A DNA stretch of 64,000 nucleotides. Origin: Lytechinus variegatus (taxonomy: Eukaryota > Echinodermata > Echinoidea > Temnopleuroida > Toxopneustidae). The translations under genes and the position numbers were made by a program. Below, in pieces: positions 57,901 to 64,000 of this stretch (position 1 is its first letter; each line of letters starts with the position of its first letter). The DNA lies in assembly GCF_018143015.1 (NCBI RefSeq), contig NC_054741.1:64888697-64952696 (forward strand), given 5' to 3'. The notes under the pieces are model-generated. The model searched no databases, had not been told where the DNA came from, and saw only the letters and a program-made list of their open reading frames with translations.

Positions 57901-60900
57901 TTTTATTTTTATTATCTTCATACTGTATATTTGCAGGTGGTGAGTCAATATGGGGGAAACCGTTCAAAGATGAGTTCAAGCCTAATCTAAGCCACACAGG
58001 AAGGGGTGTACTTAGTATGGCCAACTCTGGTCCAGACACCAACAAGTCACAATTGTAAGTAAAATTGTCATTTCCATGTATAGAGGGTTTATGGTTCACC
58101 GTGTCGATTGTCTTGAAAGTACTGTGGAATAAATGAAGAGAATTGAGAGGACATGAATATGAAAGAGATTGAGGGGAATTGATAGACAAAGATGGCAGAG
58201 TAGAATATTATTTTTGTCAGATGAGGGAAGTCCTTTATTGACTGTTAGCTAGATGAGATGTGTTGGCTTGGGGCAGGTGAAGAGTAGGTGAGGTGAGGAG
58301 TCTTAAAGGTATGGTCCGGGCTGAAAATATTTATATCTAAATAAATAGAGTAAAATTCACAGAGCAAAATGCATAAGATTTCTTCAAAATCAGATAAGAA
58401 ATAACAAAGTTATTTAATTTTAAAGTTTATCTTTATCTTGTGGAAACAGTTATATGCACATCGTCATGAATATTCATTAGGTGGGCTGATGATATCACAT
58501 CCCCACCTTCCTTTTTCTTATGTTATTACATGAAATAAAAAATCTTTAATTTTTTCATACATCTGTTAATGATGTGTCTTCATTTTGAAGAAATAAGTTG
58601 CGGCAATAAATATCTAGTGCACTTAATCAGTTGTCAATCCAATTGTTTTAGTTCTCCATAGAAAAATGTTGAATAAATATAATTTTGTATAATGAAATAC
58701 ACAAGAATAAGTGGGGATGTGACATCATCAACCCATCTAATGAATATTCATAAAGACATGCCTAGAATTTTTTCACTGGCATAATGCAAATCTGTAAAAT
58801 TCAATAACTCTGTCATTTGTAATCTGATTTTGATCAAATTTTCAGCATTTTGCTCTGTGAATTTTACTCTATTTATTGAGATATAGATATTTCCATCCTG
58901 GACCATTCCTTGAGTAGCTTGACTTTATCAAGCTCATGACATTTGGTTTTATTTTCAGTGAATACCATAATGCCAAATTTTAGAGCACACACTAAAACTA
59001 ATAGTACCATGCCAAACCTATCCACTATTTTGAATTAAGGAAAGAATCTGAATCCTTCCACTCCGAGCCCTTCTTTTGAAATGATTTTCCTCTTGATATA
59101 TATTTTTTTAATTCTTACAAACATAGTAATGGTCATAATATTGAGTTTTATAACAAACCAAAATGGTCAAAAGGAAAAAAAATACGTTGTAAAGATTCTA
59201 ATATTTGAACTTTGATCAAACTGTAGAGAAATCTGTGAGTAATCAAAAGTCTCATTCTCTCTTTTTTTTACAGCTTCTTCACATTCAGATCATGCAAATA
59301 CTTGGATGAAAAGCACACCATATTTGGAAGGTCAGTTTTCCAAGGATTTTTACTGATTGCTATAAGCTTAAAAATGATAAGTTTAAACAATCTTGGATGT
59401 TGATGATTTATATTGACTTAAAACACCTTTGTTACACATGTACCACCAACATTTCTTCACCCCCCCCTGATTAAAGTTTATTTTTCCTAAAAAAGTACTA
59501 TTAATGCTTTATGATTACAATATATTCTGAACTCAAGTTTAATCTAATAAATTTTCATCCTCCTGTTATACGTACATCTTTTTCTAAAAAATCTGTTATT
59601 TATCAAGGACCAGTCATTTGGAATTCTCTACCATCTTCACTCAAGGAGGTTCAATCTTTTAATTTATTTAAGAAAAGATCCAAAGAAATCATTCTTGCTA
59701 ATTATCATTCGCAGTGAGTTATTTTTCTAAATTTGTTTTATTTAGCTCTTGCCCCCCCCCCCATTTGTTCTGTTTTGTATTTCCTTGTATTATTTTGTCT
59801 CAGGTACTTTAACAACATTTATTATATTTGTAAGGGCGGCCGTTATAAGGGTCTTTTCCTTTCTGGCTGCATCCTGCCAAGCATTTTATTTATCGTACCA
59901 TTGTAAATATTGTATTTTATATATGTGTATTATGTTATTGTATTTTAATGCTTTGGTCAAATAAATTGAATTGAATTGAATTGAATTTAATATAAAGAGA
60001 TACACTAAGTTGCATGGTTGATTGTATCGCTGGTCTAAATTTGTGATGTAATAAAAGATAGCCTACTGAAACACAAATTTTTAACAGAGGCTTTATTTGA
60101 CAGCACATTTGCTGCTCTATTCATTGATAACTGTCTAGGAATGTGACCTAAAAGTCTTCAAAAGAGCACAGTTAACATAAGAAACATACGTTGTAAACAA
60201 AATCTTGGCATTGCAACTTGTCATAATTTTAGCACGAATTAGTAAGACCGTGGTCTAAGTTAATCTGGAGTTCAGAATATGGGCCAATTCGTTTGGTTTG
60301 TTAATGTCATTTTTGGGGGGTCTTGATACAACACAACACACTGGCATGTATTCTGAACTTGGGTTTAACTTAGACCATGGTCTAACTCTGTGCTAAAATT
60401 ATGGGGAGCCAAACATTTCAAAATTTGTTGACATTGCATGCTTCTCATGTTAAATGCTCTTTCCTTAATTCTTCAATGGTGAAGGCAATTATCTTATGTA
60501 TCTTCCCAGACAGTTAGGAATTATTTTTGAGTCTAATGAGCTGATACATCAAACCTCTACTGGTAAAGATTTATGTGATATTTGGCTACCCATAGTTAAA
60601 CCACAAATTAGACCAGAGTTTAAATTAAAAACCACCTTAGAATAACGGGCCACTGAATTTTAAATCACCTGTTGTGTTTGGTTTGTTACAGCGTTGTTGG
60701 TGGTCTGGATACATTGACTGCCATGGAGAAGGTGGAGACTGATAAGAAAGACAGACCAGTGAAGGATATTATCATCCAAGATACTGTCATCTTTGTCAAT
60801 CCGTACGAAGAGGTCGATAAAGAGGTATGCGTACATGAACCTTTAACTCCCAGTCAAATTCCTTGTTTATTGTCTCTCATCATCATCAACAAAATTCTTT

Positions 60901-63826
60901 GGGTTGAGATCATATCAACTGGCAGCAGCATTATATGGGAAGCATTTCATGAAACAAGTAGTCCAAGATTTTCATTGATTACTGTTGATAAGCTACTGAA
61001 ATCCTTGCATCTAATTGGCTTAGAATTGAAAAAATGAATTAAAATTATTATAGAGTAGATATCATGCATAAGAAATTACTGATGCATGGACAGCCATGCA
61101 TCTGGTAATTACTTATGCATGGCAAATTTACCGGATTCATGGCTAGCCATGCGTTGGTAATAACAACTCATGCATGGTTGTAAAAAAAATTGTTTTTTAG
61201 CCAAAAATTCCACCATTCTATAAAACGAATGACACACAGGTTTGTTCATGCATCGTTAGGACTAATGTGCATGCGGTAACTATGGAAACTAGTTTAAACC
61301 CACAAAGCGCATAACAGTTCCATAGTTACCTTATACTCACAAAACCTACCAATGCAATCACATCTGTGGACCATACAGACACGAAGATGAAACACTCCCA
61401 CAGAAAAAAAAATTACTTAACTACTTCAAGCAGGTTGATACAGTAGAGAGTTTCAATTCTAATTTTTCATAACAGATTATGAAGCCAGTCTAAAATGACT
61501 GCCCAATGGAGACAAGATTATTTCTAAAAATACTTCTTTCAGTAGGAAATATTATTCAAGGGAAATCCACCAAGCTGTCTTTGTGAACAGGTAGTTCTTA
61601 TTTACATGTGGTCGGTAAAGGAGGTTTTGACTGTGCTATGGTGTTGTGTCACAATAATTCTTCACTTTCCTCATGTTTGTCGTTTTGTAATCTTTTTATT
61701 TTCTGAGCTTATTGAATTTTTGGGGGGTTTGCATGGCACATGTGCTGTATAAGAATGAATAATTCCTATTATTACAATGTAGACTATTATTTCTACATGT
61801 TGTACCAGTGGAAGTTATTTCCTTTCTTTGGACCTAAAATGAGGTATTCAATACTTTTATTGTGATGATGTAACCACAAAATTTGAAATTTAATTCATTT
61901 TGTTTTTATTTGCTGCTTTACATTGCAAGTCTGAAAAGCTGTAAGACTGTCAACCCATTGAGATCTAGGATCAGCTAGCTTGTGGGATCTACAGAATTTA
62001 GTAGTCAACATGTAGCAAAAATTATGTGATGTTTTTAGATGAGTATTTAGATATGAGTTGTGGATCTTTTTTTTCCACGGTGAATGCTCTTTAATGTTTA
62101 GATTGCCGAGGAGAGATTAAAACTGAAAGAAGAAGAAGAGACAAGAGAAAAGAAACCTTCCCAGTCTACAGCAATAATACCAGGAACGACAGACAAACCT
62201 CGGGTTTATAGACCGGGGGTTGGCAAGTACCTGGCCCAATTATCAACGGATACTCCTGACAGGTGAATACATTGTGGTTTAATGAATAATAACTGACAGC
62301 ATGTTTTACAGAATGGGTATCGTGCATAAGTAATTACCGACGCATGGCACACCATGCATCTGGTAAATTTGTCATGCTTCCGATAATTACTTATACATGG
62401 CTAGCCATGCATTGGTAATAACTTATGCATGGTTTTAAAGAAATTTATTATTATTATGATTGAAATACCAGCTGTATCATTGATTTTTAATTTGAATTCT
62501 TCTAACTGCCTTTAAGGTCAAAAGCTGACCGGTTAAAAGACCCAAGTGCCAATCACATAATGATCTTTATCGCGTTTACCACCAAGGTGGACTCGATCAA
62601 GAGGGTTGAATTTACTCTTGTCTTAAAACCAATCCCATCCAGGAAGTAATTAATGTCAATATCTAGTTGCCTAATCAAATATGCTGATGACTCCGAACGA
62701 CTGAAAATGTATAATTTTAACCGAAAAAGATGGAAATGGTGATGTATGTCATCTGAACGAAAAAGGCGAACATGTCTTCAGTTGATTTATAAGGTGGATA
62801 GAGTATCATGTTTATTTTTTTAATCGGTGTATCATTTCAAATATTCTTCATTAAAAGTCATTAAGAGTATCATTCATTTGGTCTGAGTTTATGCAGCGTA
62901 GTATATTCATAAATAAAAATTAAAACTTATTGTTGATTTTATTTTCGGTATTGATTTTATATATATTTCCCTGTAGGTATGAGTTTTGATTTATAATAGT
63001 AATCTTTCGATTGTCTGTGACTGCAATGTAATCCTCGTTCACCGGAAGTGGTGGCACCGCTCGTTCAGTATCACGTTCGTACATTGATGAAAACAGTTTC
63101 GATTTAAGTCGACATACCCGTTCCAGGCCACAGCATATACCAGTGTGATGGCGAGCGGGTCGTGGGCCGATGCTCGGCCGGAGAACCAGTCTTGGCATCA
63201 CGCTACGAACCAGTGGGGCGACTGTGGGTGCAACATTTTCACTCTTGCACAGAAAGCCGAAAAACACAGTTGTTTGGAAATAGAACATCAATTACCTATC
63301 GGATATGTAGTGAAAACAGGACACACTAAATGTAATGGAAAAGCTGGTAACAAGCAGTAATTTGCAGTTACCAGCCCTGCTGAATCAACGAAACTCGAAT
63401 GTTGATGCGTCTTCATTCATTTTGCTAAGCTTGCATGACATCATCATGTACGAATTAGCGCTCGTTCGAGCACTATGACACCGAACGTCAAAACCCTAAA
63501 ATACGAGTCACAGATTTGGGCAGTGAACGAGAAGGCTCGTCACAGATTACTTCGCGACTGTGCAGCAGTCCCCAAATTCCTTAATCTCGTACGTTCACAT
63601 GGCTCGTCACAGAAAACAAAGTCTCTAATACCTTCAGTGGACTTCATTTAAATTGACCAAATATTGATTTAATATTATTAATTTCAGACCTTCCTCAAGT
63701 TCAACTTCAGACCAACCAAGTAGCAGTGGAGTTACAAAGAGACCAGTTGAAGCAGATAGCAGTAACCAAGGCAACAAGAAAAAGGTCAAAAGTTCAATGA
63801 ATTTGAGTGACTTCAGTGCTTGGTGA
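42923..63826 (+). CDS. PPIL2: PPIL2: U-box and cyclophilin-domain protein (Cyp60), complete
   Basis: Eighteen exons: 42923-42954, 47733-47782, 48296-48341, 48741-48855, 49239-49290, 51101-51192, 51583-51748, 52441-52541, 53123-53167, 53833-53908, 55871-55977, 56987-57076, 57614-57647, 57937-58054, 59274-59330, 60692-60824, 62102-62262, 63688-63826. They total 1614 bases, or 537 residues (human about 520). All introns are GT-AG. It starts [11 protein letters not shown]; a U-box-like region lies at about 36-100, a Lys/Glu-rich linker (exon 9) at 219-233, and the cyclophilin domain at about 275-438. The C-terminus NLSDFSAW matches the family end. Catalytic Arg is kept (FHR, R318), as is H389, but Tyr384 replaces the CypA Trp121, as in human PPIL2, which predicts weak cyclosporin binding. 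The family is nuclear, linked to the spliceosome and to ubiquitin ligase activity. Confidence 0.95.
43148..43305. repeat. 88-base tandem duplication in PPIL2 intron 1
   Basis: CTTGTGAATTGTGTGAGATT starts at 43148 and again at 43236. The second copy ends at about 43305. One G/A difference is seen between the copies. Confidence 0.85.
44690..45106. mobile_element. Unidentified insertion in the LINE
   Basis: AT-rich, begins AGAGTTTATTAGAACAAATG and ends before the LINE resumes near 45107. It may be a reversed 3' end of another retroelement. It has no diagnostic motif. Confidence 0.4.
45353..46115. mobile_element. TIR element with G/C-run ends inserted in the LINE
   Basis: Inverted ends ACCCTAAA...AGACTGGG with long G-runs followed by CTGATTCAGCCCCCCC, and the complement at the right (CTGAATCAGCCCCCC, TTTTTAGGGT). 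It is flanked by TTA on both sides, like the 3-base target of PIF/Harbinger-type elements. No transposase seen. Confidence 0.6.
47491..47631. repeat. Hairpin MITE in PPIL2 intron 1
   Basis: TGGCCCATCTCATAAAAGAT at the left faces ATAAATCTTTATGATGGGGC at the right, with ACCATGATCAT pairing further inward. Confidence 0.6.
49451..49612. repeat. Degenerate GAT repeat in PPIL2 intron 5
   Basis: GATGATGATGATGATAA near 49596 is the purest part, with imperfect GAT/AAT/GGT triplets before it. Confidence 0.7.
49637..50222. repeat. Long inverted-repeat element in PPIL2 intron 5
   Basis: Left arm TACCTGAGGTGATGGTTCGT to AACCATCAGGGCTTATCC (about 90 bases). The right arm, GGATAAGCCCTGATGGTTTA to AATCATCACCTGGGGTA, is its complement. 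The 400-base middle is unrelated to other repeats here. Confidence 0.65.
50244..50739. repeat. TTAA MITE family A, copy 2
   Basis: Begins TTAAAGGGGAAGTTCACCCT and ends AGGGTGAACTTCCCCTTTAA, and is collinear with 9995-10498 over its whole length. Confidence 0.75.
50744..51042 (+). mobile_element. tRNA-derived SINE in PPIL2 intron 5
   Basis: The head carries box A-like TGGCCCAGTGGATTAG and box B-like GGGTTCTAATCCC. The body includes GAATTGCCACCGTGCTG and GATATGCGCTATACAAG, and an ATTATTATTAT tail ends it. Layout as in known sea urchin tRNA SINEs. It sits four bases beyond the end of MITE A. Confidence 0.75.
51760..52390 (+). repeat. Purine-rich tract in PPIL2 intron 7
   Basis: About 600 bases of the plus strand are mostly G and A (GGGTGGAGAGGAGGGGGGAG near 51923). 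Open frames on either strand through it come from this bias; the plus-strand frame runs into exon 8 only by chance. Confidence 0.75.
54169..55268 (+). mobile_element. Satellite-bearing element, copy 2
   Basis: Opposite orientation to 21354-22106: TGTCTCACCTGCGAAGCAAA, a CGACGGCGGCGGCGGCGTCA block, then six tandem repeats whose CATCATA words begin near 54271, 54463, 54626, 54788, 54951 and 55103 (mostly ~160-base spacing), ending CAGGTGAGACGGCCAGAGGC and ATTCCACTTGTT. Confidence 0.7.
56373..56812. repeat. Inverted-repeat element in PPIL2 intron 11
   Basis: GCTTCAAAATGGCTGATTTT and GTGGACAACCCTCCATTTGT face their complements near 56681-56720. The outer words AACAAGTTTCATCAAAATCG also face GATTTTGATTAAACTTGT. 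Confidence 0.65.
58303..58912. repeat. TTAA MITE family C, copy 3
   Basis: Begins TTAAAGGTATGGTCCGGGCT and ends CCTGGACCATTCCTTGA. The interior matches the copies at 16321 and 23858. It lies in PPIL2 intron 14. Confidence 0.7.
59485..59992 (+). mobile_element. LINE 3' end in PPIL2 intron 15
   Basis: The last ORF segment reads in part [20 protein letters not shown] and [13 protein letters not shown] with a stop at 59715-59717. A C-run and a 3' UTR follow, ending in AAATTGAATTGAATTGAATT. Same tail type as at 27500-28035. Confidence 0.75.
60222..60403. repeat. Hairpin MITE in PPIL2 intron 15
   Basis: CATAATTTTAGCAC to AGACCGTGGTCTAAGTTAA faces TTAACTTAGACCATGGTCTA to GTGCTAAAATTATG. Confidence 0.65.
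61071..61190. repeat. ATGCATGG palindrome cluster 1 (intron 16)
   Basis: Several self-complementary words: GATGCATGGACAGCCATGCA, TTATGCATGGC, TCATGGCTAGCCATGCG, CATGCATGG. The related cluster is at 62315-62436. Confidence 0.65.
62315..62436. repeat. ATGCATGG palindrome cluster 2 (intron 17)
   Basis: Same outer order as cluster 1 (TGCATAAG, GCATGGCACACCATGCATCT, CATGGCTAGCCATGCATTGG), but part of the centre reads GGTAAATTTGTCATG, the complement of the cluster 1 word CATGGCAAATTTACC. Confidence 0.65.
63030..63360. other. GC-richer block with opposed open frames in PPIL2 intron 17
   Basis: A minus-strand frame (to about 63291) includes [20 protein letters not shown] and [13 protein letters not shown] plus-strand frame from the ATG at 63148 reads [16 protein letters not shown] and on to a stop at 63358-63360. 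Neither is a family I recognise. It could be an exon of an overlapping gene, a decayed retrocopy or chance. Confidence 0.25.
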
Positions 63827-64000
63827 TTAGACCCATAAAAGCCATAATACTCTTCTGGAAAGAGACCATGTTATGCAAAATATATGATCTCTATATATTA
63901 GAGATTTCGTCATTGATTGGATGAAATGTCATTGTTGAGGGCCTTATTTTTTCATGGGGGCCTCGGCATGGTGTTATAGGCTGAAAGATTGTTATACTGT

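Overview
The window is animal nuclear DNA and fits a sea urchin (euechinoid). The clearest marker is a tandem array of two-exon homeobox genes matching Pmar1/micro1, the micromere repressor known from sea urchins. The sequence is AT-rich, intron-dense and full of short palindromic DNA transposons, tRNA-derived SINEs and LINE tails. Genus and species cannot be told from the sequence alone. I saw no LTRs, retrovirus-like, Polinton-like or toxin genes.

Three host loci are present. (1) On the minus strand, 614-25981, lie the first four coding exons of a USP32-like gene (myristoylatable MG start, EF-hand-type region). It runs off the left edge, and its first intron uses a GC donor. (2) From about 27215 to 40980 lies the array: one unit without a gene, then four units of about 3.0-3.15 kb, each with an intact 232-residue Pmar1-type gene on the minus strand. 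Beyond it are two broken exon-2 remnants in opposite orientations (41340-41938). (3) On the plus strand, 42923-63826, is a complete 18-exon PPIL2 (cyclophilin-60, U-box plus cyclophilin) gene of 537 residues. All splice junctions were read and the frame stays open.

Between the exons the window is mostly mobile-element debris. The USP32-like introns carry MITE families that end in TTAA, a 3.8 kb near-perfect foldback element with a tRNA-like SINE in each arm (nested in a larger inverted-terminus element), and a satellite-bearing element. PPIL2 introns hold related MITEs, a second copy of the satellite-bearing element in the other orientation, a LINE split by two insertions, another LINE 3' end, a SINE, a 600 bp purine-rich tract and two clusters of a self-complementary ATGCATGG motif.

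The three loci have no evident shared pathway. The Pmar1 array sits between two housekeeping-type genes that diverge from it. The best leads are in the array: the gene-less unit, a GT-to-GC donor change in copy 3, a duplicated CCAAT/Otx-type promoter module in every unit, and a LINE remnant that may supply the polyadenylation signal.
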